64,000 nucleotides of DNA, from positions 39,829-103,828 of the forward strand of contig NZ_RXNU01000017.1 of assembly GCF_003966225.1 (NCBI RefSeq), written 5' to 3'. Source of the DNA: Shewanella canadensis. GTDB taxonomy: Bacteria > Pseudomonadota > Gammaproteobacteria > Enterobacterales > Shewanellaceae. A model generated the notes under the pieces. The model made no database searches and was not told where the DNA came from. It worked only from the letters and a program-made list of their open reading frames with translations. Positions 43,402-52,181 of the stretch are shown one piece after another (position 1 is the stretch's first letter; the number at the start of each line of letters is the position of its first letter). The translations under genes were made by a program, and so were the position numbers.

Positions 43402-44859
43402 ATGCAATATAGAACAATAATAAGAATAACAGGCCTCTTAATGGGGTTGTTCTCTCTGTCATTACTTCCTCCGGCTTTGGTGGCAGTGATCTATAAAGAT
43501 GGTGGCGGAACGGCATTTATACAGGCTTTTGCACTCAGCCTTTTTCTTGGGTTTATTCTTTGGTATCCAAATAGAAAGCACCACAAAGATCTGCGCACCC
43601 GTGAAGGCTTCCTGCTCGTGGTTCTTTTCTGGGGCGTGCTGGGTTCTATCGGTGCGGTGCCCTTTATCTTTTCCAGTCAACCCGACCTGAGTATGACCGA
43701 CAGTTTTTTCGAGTCATTCTCGGCGCTGACAACCACAGGTGCTACTGTGATTGTTGGTCTGGATTCACTTCCTAAAGCTATCCTGTTTTATCGCCATCTG
43801 TTGCAATGGTTAGGCGGCATGGGGATCATTGTGCTGGCTGTGGCAATATTACCGGTATTGGGTATCGGGGGGATGCAGCTCTACCGAGCAGAAATGCCTG
43901 GACCCGTAAAAGACAGTAAGATGACGCCAAGAATTGCTGAGACGGCCAAGGCTCTTTGGTATATCTATTTTTTACTGACTATTGCCTGTGCATTTGCTTA
44001 CTGGGTAGCAGGCATGGATCTGTTTGATGCTATCTGCCACTCTTTCTCGACGATTGCTATCGGCGGTTTCTCCACCCATGATGCCAGTATGGGATATTTC
44101 GATAGCACTGCAATTAACATGGTGTGTGTGGTTTTCCTGCTTATCGCGGCGCTTAATTTTAGCCTGCACTTCGCCGCTTTTACACGTCGTGGAATCAACC
44201 TGAAAGTCTATTTTAAAGATGCTGAGTTTAAGGCTTTAATCATAGTGCAGCTGGTTTTGACAGGGATCTGTTTTGCTACTCTCTACCATTCGGGGATCTA
44301 TGACTCACCCGAAGAGACATTAGACTTTGCCCTGTTTCAGGCTGTTTCAATATCTACCACGGCAGGCTTCGGTACAGAGAGCTTCCATGTATGGCCACTC
44401 TTCCTGCCTATGTTACTTATCTTCTCAAGCTTCATTGGTGGCTGTGGTGGCTCGACCGCCGGTGGTATCAAGGTGATGCGGATGATCTTGCTGTTAAAGC
44501 AGGGCTCACGTGAATTGAAACGTCTTGTACATCCAAGAGGAATGTTCTCCATCCGTATAGGAAACAAGGCCCTTCCTGAGCGTGTTATCGATGCTGTATG
44601 GGGGTTTTTCTCTGCTTATGCGCTGGTCTTTGTTATCTGTATGTTGGCTTTGATGGCTATGGGGATGGATAATATCACCGCATTTAGTGCTACGGCGGCT
44701 TGCCTGAATAATCTGGGGCCAGGTCTAGGTGAAGTTGCCAGCAACTATGCCAGTATCAGTGATGGCGCTAAGTGGGTGTTGCTGATAGCTATGCTGTTTG
44801 GACGACTCGAAGTCTTTACCTTATTGGTACTATTTACACCGACATTCTGGAGAACCTAA
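43402..44859 (+). CDS. trkH: Trk potassium uptake protein TrkH (copy 1)
   Basis: 485 residues and about 10-12 membrane segments. Four filter-like loops are recognisable, for example ESFSALTTTGATVIVGLD, FSTIAIGGFSTHDASMG, VSISTTAGFGTESF and ATAACLNNLGPGLGEV. The QWLGGMGIIVLAVAILPVLG segment is characteristic. It is the K+ channel subunit that works with cytoplasmic TrkA. Its position in pepQ-yigZ-trkH-hemG matches E. coli trkH. A second TrkH lies at 47996-49438. Confidence 0.95.
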   Translation: MQYRTIIRITGLLMGLFSLSLLPPALVAVIYKDGGGTAFIQAFALSLFLGFILWYPNRKHHKDLRTREGFLLVVLFWGVLGSIGAVPFIFSSQPDLSMTDSFFESFSALTTTGATVIVGLDSLPKAILFYRHLLQWLGGMGIIVLAVAILPVLGIGGMQLYRAEMPGPVKDSKMTPRIAETAKALWYIYFLLTIACAFAYWVAGMDLFDAICHSFSTIAIGGFSTHDASMGYFDSTAINMVCVVFLLIAALNFSLHFAAFTRRGINLKVYFKDAEFKALIIVQLVLTGICFATLYHSGIYDSPEETLDFALFQAVSISTTAGFGTESFHVWPLFLPMLLIFSSFIGGCGGSTAGGIKVMRMILLLKQGSRELKRLVHPRGMFSIRIGNKALPERVIDAVWGFFSAYALVFVICMLALMAMGMDNITAFSATAACLNNLGPGLGEVASNYASISDGAKWVLLIAMLFGRLEVFTLLVLFTPTFWRT

Positions 44860-44954
44860 CTTTTCACGTACCATGAAGAGTTATATCAATGCGGGGGAAA
44901 GCTTGGTCCATTTCCTCTTAGAACTCATAATGCGAACTTAATTTGGGAAACCTG

Positions 44955-45482
44955 ATGAGCAATACATTAATAATTTATTCTACTGTAGATGGTCAGACGA
45001 AATCGATCTGCGAGCTCGTTCAAGGGGTAAATGAAGGTGCGGGCGATAGCGTAACTATGGCTTCCCTCGATGAAGCTAAATTATTAAATTTAGCTGATTT
45101 TGATAAAATTTTAATTGGTGCCAGTATTCGTTATGGAAAACACCGTCCAGAACTTTACGAGTACATTAATCGCCATCACGCCGTACTCAGTGCTAAACAG
45201 AATGCGTTTTTCACCGTGAACGTAGTCGCCAGAAAACCAGAAAAAAAGACGCCTGAAACGAATCCCTATATGAAGAAGTTTTTGGAACTGTCACTCTGGA
45301 AGCCTCAACAGTTAGCCGTGTTCGCAGGAAAGATTGATTACCCCAGTTATCGCTTCTTTGATAAGACCATGATCCGTCTCATCATGTGGATCACCAAGGG
45401 CCCAACGGACACCAGCGGTACTTATGAGTTTACTGACTGGGAACAGGTTGAAGAGTTTGCCAAAGCATTTAGTGAGCAATAG
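44955..45482 (+). CDS. hemG: menaquinone-dependent protoporphyrinogen IX dehydrogenase HemG
   Basis: 175 residues from ATG 44955 (GGGAAA upstream). The flavodoxin FMN loop is IYSTVDGQTKSICEL. Other HemG marks are ILIGASIRYGKHRPELYEYI, FFTVNVVARKPEKKTPETNP and IDYPSYRFFDKTMIRLIMW, the HemG-specific insert. It oxidises protoporphyrinogen IX and passes electrons to the quinone pool. It follows trkH as in E. coli and is the better HemG match of the two paralogues here. Confidence 0.94.
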   Translation: MSNTLIIYSTVDGQTKSICELVQGVNEGAGDSVTMASLDEAKLLNLADFDKILIGASIRYGKHRPELYEYINRHHAVLSAKQNAFFTVNVVARKPEKKTPETNPYMKKFLELSLWKPQQLAVFAGKIDYPSYRFFDKTMIRLIMWITKGPTDTSGTYEFTDWEQVEEFAKAFSEQ

Positions 45483-45572
45483 GGGGTTGCAACAATCTGA
45501 TGTGACTTTAGACATTACGCTAGGTATCTGCGACTAAGCGCTGTATCAGGTATTTATGACACACTTCCCCAG

Positions 45573-45597
45573 AAAGCCTGCTAATGCAGGCTTTTTA
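45573..45597. terminator. bidirectional terminator between hemG and the ArsR-family gene
   Basis: AAAGCCTGC TAAT GCAGGCTTTTT, a 9-bp stem with a tetraloop and T tract, between convergent genes. Confidence 0.85.
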
Positions 45598-45632
45598 ACA
45601 CTTACTATAAAACAGGGTTCATAAATAAGCGT

Positions 45633-45953
45633 TTAGTCAGCGCAGTATTGGCTGTGTAAAATTGAGATGATCTTGGTTACCTGCTCGTTTTTAAGCTTGT
45701 AGTAGACAACCTGAGAGCTTTTTCTCGTCGATACCAAATCTTGTGCACGTAGCACGGCAAGGTGCTGTGAAAGTGCGGATTGGCTTAGAGGAACCGTTTC
45801 ATTTAATTCGGTAACACTATACTCATTTTCGAGTAATAAGCACAAAATCATCAAGCGATAGGGATTGGCGATTGCTTTCAGCCATTTCGCTGCGCTCTCA
45901 GCATTGGTTACCATTGCATCTACATCAATTTCTTTTTGCATACGGTTACTCAC
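45633..45953 (-). CDS. HlyU-like ArsR-family regulator
   Basis: 106 residues with an ArsR-type winged helix: WLKAIANPYRLMILCLLLE, TELNETVPLSQSALSQHLAV, then LRAQDLVSTRKSSQVVYYKL. Cysteines fall at residues 38 and 104, the positions used by Vibrio HlyU and its relatives SqrR and BigR as a dithiol that senses persulfide or oxidant. No metal-binding CVC motif of classical ArsR is present. From this I infer a reactive-sulfur or redox sensor; its targets may include the divergent hemG paralogue across the 189-bp spacer. Confidence 0.85.
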   Translation of the reverse strand: MSNRMQKEIDVDAMVTNAESAAKWLKAIANPYRLMILCLLLENEYSVTELNETVPLSQSALSQHLAVLRAQDLVSTRKSSQVVYYKLKNEQVTKIISILHSQYCAD

Positions 45954-46142
45954 TTCTAGCCTTTGATTAGTTAATTCTAATTGAGTTGGTCCATAAAAAC
46001 AATAATACTGAGCGATAACGAGGATCTCAATTTTTACTTTAAATTATATGAGCTAGAGCTAATTTGTGATCAATTATCCTGTTTATTAATGGACTTACTG
46101 TAACAATAGATGAAGATATCAGAATATTAACCGGGTATATCG

Positions 46143-46682
46143 ATGAAATCAGTTCTAGTACTTTATTACTCTCGAGGCGGGCATACCGCTAAGATCAGCC
46201 GAGCCATTGCTGAACACATTGAAAATGGTGGCAATAAATGTGCGGTAATGCACATCAGTGAGGCGGTGAAAGAGGGGCTGGACTGGTCAAAGTACGACTG
46301 TGTCGCCTTGGGGGCCTGTGTCATGTATGGCACTTACGATAAGAGTGTCTTCGAGTTTACCACTAAACATCAAGTCGCCTTAAGCGAGAAGCCGAGCAGT
46401 TTTTACAGTGTTAACGTCGTCGCGCGTAAGCCTGAAAAGCGTGTACCTGAAAATAATAAGTACTTGCAGAAGTTTATCGAGTTATCTCCCTGGAAACCGA
46501 AAGATGTCAAAGTCATTGCCGGTAAGGTCGATTACCCATCTTGGCGTTGGTGGGACAGGTTGGCTATTCAGTTGATCATGAAGATGACTGATGGCCCAAC
46601 GGATCCGAAAACCGTCATCGATTACACCGACTGGGATGATGTTAAGGTCTATGCCGATCACTTAGTGAGTCTGGCTGACTAA
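46143..46682 (+). CDS. HemG-like flavodoxin-domain protein (paralogue)
   Basis: 179 residues, clearly homologous to the hemG product at 44955 over the whole length. It shares VALGACVMYGTYDKSVFEF, FYSVNVVARKPEKRVPENNK and VDYPSWRWWDRLAIQLIMKM, the HemG insert. The FMN loop differs (LYYSRGGHTAKISRA). It could be a second protoporphyrinogen dehydrogenase or a HemG-derived quinone reductase. It is transcribed divergently from the HlyU-like regulator, suggesting regulated expression. Confidence 0.85.
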   Translation: MKSVLVLYYSRGGHTAKISRAIAEHIENGGNKCAVMHISEAVKEGLDWSKYDCVALGACVMYGTYDKSVFEFTTKHQVALSEKPSSFYSVNVVARKPEKRVPENNKYLQKFIELSPWKPKDVKVIAGKVDYPSWRWWDRLAIQLIMKMTDGPTDPKTVIDYTDWDDVKVYADHLVSLAD

Positions 46683-46712
46683 CATTCAGCTTTGTATTCA
46701 TATTATTGATAG

Positions 46713-46746
46713 TCAGCCTTCGAATGAAGGCTGATTACATTTTCTG
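46713..46746 (+). terminator. terminator after the HemG-like gene
   Basis: Palindrome TCAGCCTTCGAATGAAGGCT with GA completing the stem, followed by a T-rich run (TTACATTTTC). Confidence 0.65.
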
Positions 46747-46822
46747 TTTTGGTTTAGTTGGTATTTGATAGCTTGTTGAAGGTTTAATCTTCATGGTTAT
46801 CTATCACCTGCGGTGAGCTTAT

Positions 46823-46912
46823 GTGCAGATACTTCTGTGAAACGCCGCAAGCACTTCCATGTGGGCTCGACGATGGCATCCTTGCCATCAACGTTCGCAG
46901 TCGCATCTACAC
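46823..46912. repeat. 90-bp hairpin element, copy 2
   Basis: Starts GTGCAGATAC and ends GCATCTACAC, with an internal hairpin GATGGC ATCCTT GCCATC. A CCTGCGG motif precedes it at 46808. It is inverted relative to copy 3. The rest of 46747-47116 holds no gene apart from the promoter region of the 47117 gene. Confidence 0.8.
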
Positions 46913-47116
46913 CCGTTCATCTATCTCTTCGATTTGAGTTTGATTTCTACCGCCAGACTAGCGGTAGAATCTAATGCACGTTGTGTTTAAGAAAGATCTT
47001 GTATTAAATAGCTATTAAATCAGTGGCTAACTAAAGTACTTGGTGATAGGTTGCTGATTGTTAAGGGTGGTGAAGTTCGCACTATACAAAGGTTAGGAAT
47101 ACAAAAGGAGTTTGGC

Positions 47117-47593
47117 ATGAATCGGTATATTTTAGGAATAGTAGGGACACTTGCTTTAGTTGGTTGTAAAACGACACCGACCGAGCAATATCAAGATTTA
47201 CAGTTAACTGAAGCTGAATTGCTTTCGGAAAAATGGGAAAAATTAGAACGCTTTCCTCCCTTATATCCCATTGAAGATGCGAGAGCAGGAAAAGAAGGCT
47301 GTGCTTCGGTTGAGTATGTTATTACTCAAGGTTACGAAATTAGAGATATTAAAGTTGTTTCCTCAACTAGTAAACACTTTGCTAAACAAGCAAAACTTAA
47401 CGTAAAAAAATGGAAATGGTCTGAATTATCTAAAGGTATTGTCCAAGAGCCTATTAAAACCAATACTCAATTTCAGTTTTGCTTAGAAACTGGAGATGGT
47501 CATTGCTCGGAAAAAGATTCTTTTGAAAATAGCCAGTGCAGCGGCGAAGATGTTATTTATTCTATTGGTTATAGAGTTAAACGTAGTGGGTGA
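47117..47593 (+). CDS. TonB C-terminal-domain lipoprotein
   Basis: 158 residues from ATG 47117, which has AAGGAG 6 nt upstream. The signal peptide ends in lipobox LALVGC, so it is probably a lipoprotein. Residues 45-110 follow the TonB C-terminal pattern: RFPPLYPIEDARAGKEGCAS, VEYVITQGYEIRDIKVVSS, FAKQAKLNVKKWKW. Stand-alone TonB-domain lipoproteins are common in this group; their role is unclear. The C-terminal tail has four Cys (about residues 125-147). The gene sits alone between two inverted 90-bp elements. Confidence 0.75.
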   Translation: MNRYILGIVGTLALVGCKTTPTEQYQDLQLTEAELLSEKWEKLERFPPLYPIEDARAGKEGCASVEYVITQGYEIRDIKVVSSTSKHFAKQAKLNVKKWKWSELSKGIVQEPIKTNTQFQFCLETGDGHCSEKDSFENSQCSGEDVIYSIGYRVKRSG

Positions 47594-47802
47594 CAATTGC
47601 TAACAAACTGTTAGATCAGGACCAAATACAGTTAGCTGTGTTTGGTTTCTCAACAATTTTAGCCAACTGTAATAAGCCGTTTATTGCGGCTGCCATACTT
47701 TCCCTAATCAAAACCTCATGAGTTAGAGACTAACTATTAACTCATTTCAGCTTAGAGCTGTATTCATAACTAAAAATTTACGTCGGAGAGATAAACACTC
47801 AA

Positions 47803-47892
47803 GTGTAGATACGGCTGAGGACGTTGGTGGCAAGGATGCCACCGTCGAGCTTACATGGATGTACTTGCAGCGTGCCGAAGAAGTATCTGCAC
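47803..47892. repeat. 90-bp hairpin element, copy 3 (inverted)
   Basis: The reverse complement begins GTGCAGATACTTCTTCGG and ends CGTATCTACAC, closely matching copy 2. The internal hairpin reads GGTGGC ATCCTT GCCACC, so a base pair differs from copy 2 on both sides of the stem. The 402-bp spacer 47594-47995 otherwise shows no gene. Confidence 0.8.
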
Positions 47893-47995
47893 ATTCAGCG
47901 AGCCGCAGGCTATAAATTACATAGAGGTCATGGTTTCCCATAAAACGACTAAATACACATTTCCCTTGATAAAGTATCGATCCAAGTACTTCGAA

Positions 47996-49438
47996 CTAGT
48001 ATTTCCAAAAGCCTGGGTGAAACAGCACAGCTACCGTCAGGATCTCCAATCGACCCAATAGCATGCCGATTGCCAGTGCCCACTTGGCGACATCAGGCAA
48101 GGTCGAGAAATTACCCGCCGGTCCGATAGTGTGCCCAAGCCCGGGACCAACATTTGTTACCGCAGTTACTGCGCCGGTAAAACTGGTGGTGGGATCGAGT
48201 CCGGTCATCACCAGGATGACGGACAGTACGACGATAACCAGCATAAACAGCAACACGAAGGCTACCAGCGAACGGACAATATCTTCGCTTATCACCCGGT
48301 TGTTGTATCTTTCTTTAAAGACGCCATTGGGGTGGAATTGCTGCTTGAGTTGCTCCCGCATAATCGCGATGGCTATCTGGAATCGGAAAATCTTGATGCC
48401 GCCGGATGTAGAGCCAGAACAACTGCCTACAAACATCAAAAACAGGAAGGCGACATTGGCTAATGCCCCCCAAGCCGTGTAATCGGTGAGACCATAACCT
48501 GTAGTCGTTACCACAGATACGACATTAAAGCTGGCTAAACGTAGTGCATCGATTGGCGTCATTTCATGACCCAGCCATAACCAGAAGGCCAGGCCAAAAG
48601 ATACTGTCGATAAAAATAACAGGAACCCTTTAACCTGAGCATCATTCCAAACCCACAGAGATCTATGCTGAATACAGTTGACGAAGATTAATAATGGTAA
48701 GCCTCCGGCAGCCATAAAGAGAGTGCCTACCCAATGCGCCTGATTGGAAAAGGCTGCCATAGAGCTATCAGAGGTAGAGTAGCCCCCCGTCGACAGTGTT
48801 GTCATCGAGTGGTTGATGGCTTCAAACCAGCTCATACCAGCCCAGTGGTAGGCGAGACCGCAGCAAATGGTCAAGAAGATGTAGATATAGAAAAGGTGCT
48901 TAGCCATATCTTGAGTGCGAGGAATCGCCTTATCACTCCAGTCGGATGACTCGGTTCTGAATAATCTCATGCCACCGACATTGAGGAAGGGAAGTACGGC
49001 AACGGCCATCACGATAAAACCTATACCGCCCATCCATTGGAGCAGAGAGCGCCAGATCAATATGCTGTGATCCATGTTGTCCAGGCCAGATAAGACGGTC
49101 GATCCAGTTGTCGTTATGCCGGACATGGTTTCAAAAAATGCGTCGGTATAATTAATGCCGTGATAGAGGGTGAATGGCATTGCGGCAAAAAAGCTAACGA
49201 TTAACCAGGTTAAGCTGGTCAACAGAAACATATCACGGATGTTCAGGTGAAGTTGATGACCTCGGCCCTGATGCATGCAGGCACTGGCACATGTACCGGT
49301 GAACAGCGAGGCTATCATAAATGCGCCCACCGTTTCTTCGCCATAAAACAGGGCAAAGAAAAGTGGGACGAACATAAATACTGTCAGCGTCGACAGAAAT
49401 ATGCCCAAAATAAACAGCAGAGGTCGAAGATTCAGCAT
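47996..49438 (-). CDS. trkH: Trk potassium uptake protein TrkH (copy 2)
   Basis: 480 residues, a second K+ channel subunit. It shows ETMSGITTTGSTVLSGLD, HSMTTLSTGGYSTSDSSMA, FNVVSVVTTTGYGLTDY and VTAVTNVGPGLGHTIGPA filter loops, plus QWMGGIGFIVMAVAVLPFLN. It differs substantially from the copy at 43402. Its gene follows trkA by 42 bp on the same strand, so it is probably the dedicated partner of this TrkA. Confidence 0.94.
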   Translation of the reverse strand: MLNLRPLLFILGIFLSTLTVFMFVPLFFALFYGEETVGAFMIASLFTGTCASACMHQGRGHQLHLNIRDMFLLTSLTWLIVSFFAAMPFTLYHGINYTDAFFETMSGITTTGSTVLSGLDNMDHSILIWRSLLQWMGGIGFIVMAVAVLPFLNVGGMRLFRTESSDWSDKAIPRTQDMAKHLFYIYIFLTICCGLAYHWAGMSWFEAINHSMTTLSTGGYSTSDSSMAAFSNQAHWVGTLFMAAGGLPLLIFVNCIQHRSLWVWNDAQVKGFLLFLSTVSFGLAFWLWLGHEMTPIDALRLASFNVVSVVTTTGYGLTDYTAWGALANVAFLFLMFVGSCSGSTSGGIKIFRFQIAIAIMREQLKQQFHPNGVFKERYNNRVISEDIVRSLVAFVLLFMLVIVVLSVILVMTGLDPTTSFTGAVTAVTNVGPGLGHTIGPAGNFSTLPDVAKWALAIGMLLGRLEILTVAVLFHPGFWKY

Positions 49439-49480
49439 GACGACTCAACCCTTTGAAAAGCGTCGGTTGACGATAAGGTG

Positions 49481-50890
49481 CTAGAAGAAAAAAGCACTTG
49501 GTTGGAACAGCTTTTCGACTTCACCGATAAACTTCTTATTTACCAGAAAGAGAATGACGTGATCGCCTTGTTCGATGACGGTTTTATCATGAGCCATCAG
49601 TACCTCTTCGTCACGGACGATAGCACCGATGGTCGTGCCGGGGGGTAACTTGATATTACCTATCTGTTTACCAACAACTTTTGACGTTTTTGAGTCGCCA
49701 TGAGCAATAGCTTCGATAGCTTCGGCTGCGCCGCGCCTGAGTGAATACACATTACAGATATCACCCTGACGAATATGGGTGAGCAGTGCCGAGATAGTCG
49801 CTTGTTGTGGAGATATTGCGATATCGATATTAGCCTCTTGAACGATATCCACATAAGCTTCGCGTTGGATCAACACCATCACCTTCTTCGCGCCCATGCG
49901 TTTAGCCAGCAGGGCTGCCATGATATTGGCTTCATCGTCATTGGTTACCGCAATAAATACGTCTGTTTGATCGATATGCTCCTCGAGCAGTAGCTCTTGA
50001 TCTGAGGCATCACCACAAAAAACAGTGGTGTTTTCGAGTTTTTCAGACAGCTCTTCTGCGCGCTCTTGTCGATGTTCAATCAGTTTTACCGAGTGATTCC
50101 GCTGTAGCTGCTGAGCGAGCCCGAAACCGATATTACCGCCGCCCGCTATCATAATATTACGATAGGAGTTATCCAGTTTCTGCATCTCACTCATGACAGC
50201 GCGAACATGACGGCTATCGGCGACGAAGAAAACTTCATCATCGGCTTCAATAATCGTGGTGCCGCGAGGCATAATGGGGCGTCCCTGCCTGAAGATGGCT
50301 GCTACTCGGGTATCAATATTCGGCATATGTTCGCGAAGAGCGGCCAGTGCGTTACCTACGAGGGGCCCACCATAATAGGCTTTCACTGCGACAAGGCTTA
50401 GACGCCCCTCGGCAAACTCGAGAACCTGTAGGGCACCGGGGTACTCGACCAGCCTGCGAATATAAGCAGTAACGAGCTGTTCGGGTGCGATCAGCTCATC
50501 AATAATAAAACCGCCACGAGGACTATTATCATTTTTTTTGGTTTCGGTGTTGATAAACAACTTATCCCGCAAGGCAAGATATTGCTCGGAGCGGATCCTG
50601 GCAATCTTAGTCGGTGTACCGAAAAGCGTGTATGCCATCTGACAGGCCGACATGTTGCACTCATCACTGTTGGTGACGGCAATCAGCATATCGGCATCTT
50701 CGGCGCCAGCCTCTTTTAAGACATTTGGATGAGCACCATGACCGAAAACAACCCGCAGATCATACTTGTCCTGCAGCGAACGTAATCGACTTCTATCGTT
50801 ATCGACGATAGTGATGTCATTATTTTCGCCGACTAAGTTTTCGGCTAATGTGCCACCAACCTGACCTGCACCTAAAATGATAATTTTCAT
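49481..50890 (-). CDS. trkA: Trk system potassium transporter TrkA
   Basis: 469 residues with two RCK repeats. Rossmann loops are IILGAGQVGGTLAENL (residue 3) and IMIAGGGNIGFGLAQQL (about 245), each followed by an acidic ribose ligand (IVDND, LIEHR). TrkA_C domains follow each. A short hydrophilic insert (NTETKKNDNSPRGG, about residue 112) makes it roughly 10 residues longer than E. coli TrkA. It gates TrkH by nucleotide binding. The start lies 9 bp after the rsmB stop. Confidence 0.96.
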   Translation of the reverse strand: MKIIILGAGQVGGTLAENLVGENNDITIVDNDRSRLRSLQDKYDLRVVFGHGAHPNVLKEAGAEDADMLIAVTNSDECNMSACQMAYTLFGTPTKIARIRSEQYLALRDKLFINTETKKNDNSPRGGFIIDELIAPEQLVTAYIRRLVEYPGALQVLEFAEGRLSLVAVKAYYGGPLVGNALAALREHMPNIDTRVAAIFRQGRPIMPRGTTIIEADDEVFFVADSRHVRAVMSEMQKLDNSYRNIMIAGGGNIGFGLAQQLQRNHSVKLIEHRQERAEELSEKLENTTVFCGDASDQELLLEEHIDQTDVFIAVTNDDEANIMAALLAKRMGAKKVMVLIQREAYVDIVQEANIDIAISPQQATISALLTHIRQGDICNVYSLRRGAAEAIEAIAHGDSKTSKVVGKQIGNIKLPPGTTIGAIVRDEEVLMAHDKTVIEQGDHVILFLVNKKFIGEVEKLFQPSAFFF

Positions 50891-50899
50891 GGCGTTGCT

Positions 50900-52180
50900 T
50901 TATCCCTTTACCAACCGAGCGTAGTAAAATCCATCCATATTCTCCAATCCCGGTGTAATTTGCCATCCAATATCATCAGGGTGGTTTTGCTCATCGATTG
51001 GAACGAGAGTCGCGTCTTCGGCTCTCTCCAGGAAGGCACGGATCTGCTGTTCGTTTTCCTGAGGAAGGATTGAGCAAGTCGCGTAGAGCAGTGTGCCACC
51101 GGGCTTGAGCCACTGCCAACAGTGATCTAATATCTTACTCTGCAGTGAGGCCAACTCTTCAATATCGGATTGTTTTCTTAGCCATTTGATATCTGGATGA
51201 CGACGGATAACACCAGTTGCCGAACAGGGGGCATCGAGAAGGATGCGGTCAAACTTATCTCCTTGCCACCATGAATCGATATCGGCGGCGTCGCCATGGA
51301 TCAGTTTTGCGTTGAGGGAAAGACGGTCCAGGTTTTGCTGAACCCGTTCGAGACGGTTGGCGTCAAAATCAACGGCGACTAATTCAATATTGGGAGCTTG
51401 TTCTAATAGGTGACAAGTCTTACCGCCTGGTGCCGCGCAAGCATCGAGGATTAATTCCCCATCGATTGGGGCTAGTAGAGTTGCAGCCCATTGAGCCGCA
51501 CCGTCCTGAACCGAGGCCGCTCCTTCCTCAAAGCCGGGAAGTTGCATTACATCTTTAGGGCTCTCGAGTAAGATGGCATCACTACTCTTACCTGCCGAAG
51601 CTTCTATCTCTACTTCGGCAAGCGAGGTTAAGTACTCATCGCGAGTTTGCGATAGCTTATTGTTGCGTAACCACATAGGTGGACGTTGATGGCTTTGCTC
51701 AACGATCTCTTTCCAGTTTTTGGGATAAGCCTCTTTGAGTCGCTTGATGATCCAGGCCGGCGTATTGAGAGCTAAGGTTTCGTTGTCTGTAGGCAGTGGC
51801 TTCTCTTGACGCTGAATATTGCGCAGTACACCGTTGACAACCTTTACCAGACCTTCAAATTTGAGTTGTCGGCAGGCTTCTGCGGTTTCTGAAATGGCTG
51901 CATGGCTCGGGATGCGGGTAAAATAAAGTTGATAGCAGCCAACGAGTAACAGTTGATGCAGTATCCTTTGCTTGCCCTTCAGAGGTTTACTCATGCAGTC
52001 ACTGACCAATTTATCAAGCTGAGGCAGGTGGCGCATGACGCCATAGCAGAGCTCGGCCATTAGCGCCTTATCTTTACCACTTTCAAGGTGTCTTTGCTGA
52101 TCCGGCAGGGCGACAGACAATGAAATCCCTTTTTCTAACACCTGAAATACGACCTTGGCCGCTAATGCTCGCAAATTCAT
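50900..52180 (-). CDS. rsmB: 16S rRNA (cytosine-967-C5)-methyltransferase RsmB
   Basis: 426 residues from ATG 52180, which follows the fmt stop by one base. The N-terminal NusB-like domain begins MNLRALAAKVVFQVLEKG. The methyltransferase part has DACAAPGGKTCHLLE (SAM loop), LLDAPCSATGVIRRHPDIKW and YATCSILPQENEQQI with the two catalytic Cys. It methylates C967 of 16S rRNA. The order def-fmt-rsmB-trkA matches E. coli. Confidence 0.97.
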   Translation of the reverse strand: MNLRALAAKVVFQVLEKGISLSVALPDQQRHLESGKDKALMAELCYGVMRHLPQLDKLVSDCMSKPLKGKQRILHQLLLVGCYQLYFTRIPSHAAISETAEACRQLKFEGLVKVVNGVLRNIQRQEKPLPTDNETLALNTPAWIIKRLKEAYPKNWKEIVEQSHQRPPMWLRNNKLSQTRDEYLTSLAEVEIEASAGKSSDAILLESPKDVMQLPGFEEGAASVQDGAAQWAATLLAPIDGELILDACAAPGGKTCHLLEQAPNIELVAVDFDANRLERVQQNLDRLSLNAKLIHGDAADIDSWWQGDKFDRILLDAPCSATGVIRRHPDIKWLRKQSDIEELASLQSKILDHCWQWLKPGGTLLYATCSILPQENEQQIRAFLERAEDATLVPIDEQNHPDDIGWQITPGLENMDGFYYARLVKG

Positions 52181-52181
52181 G

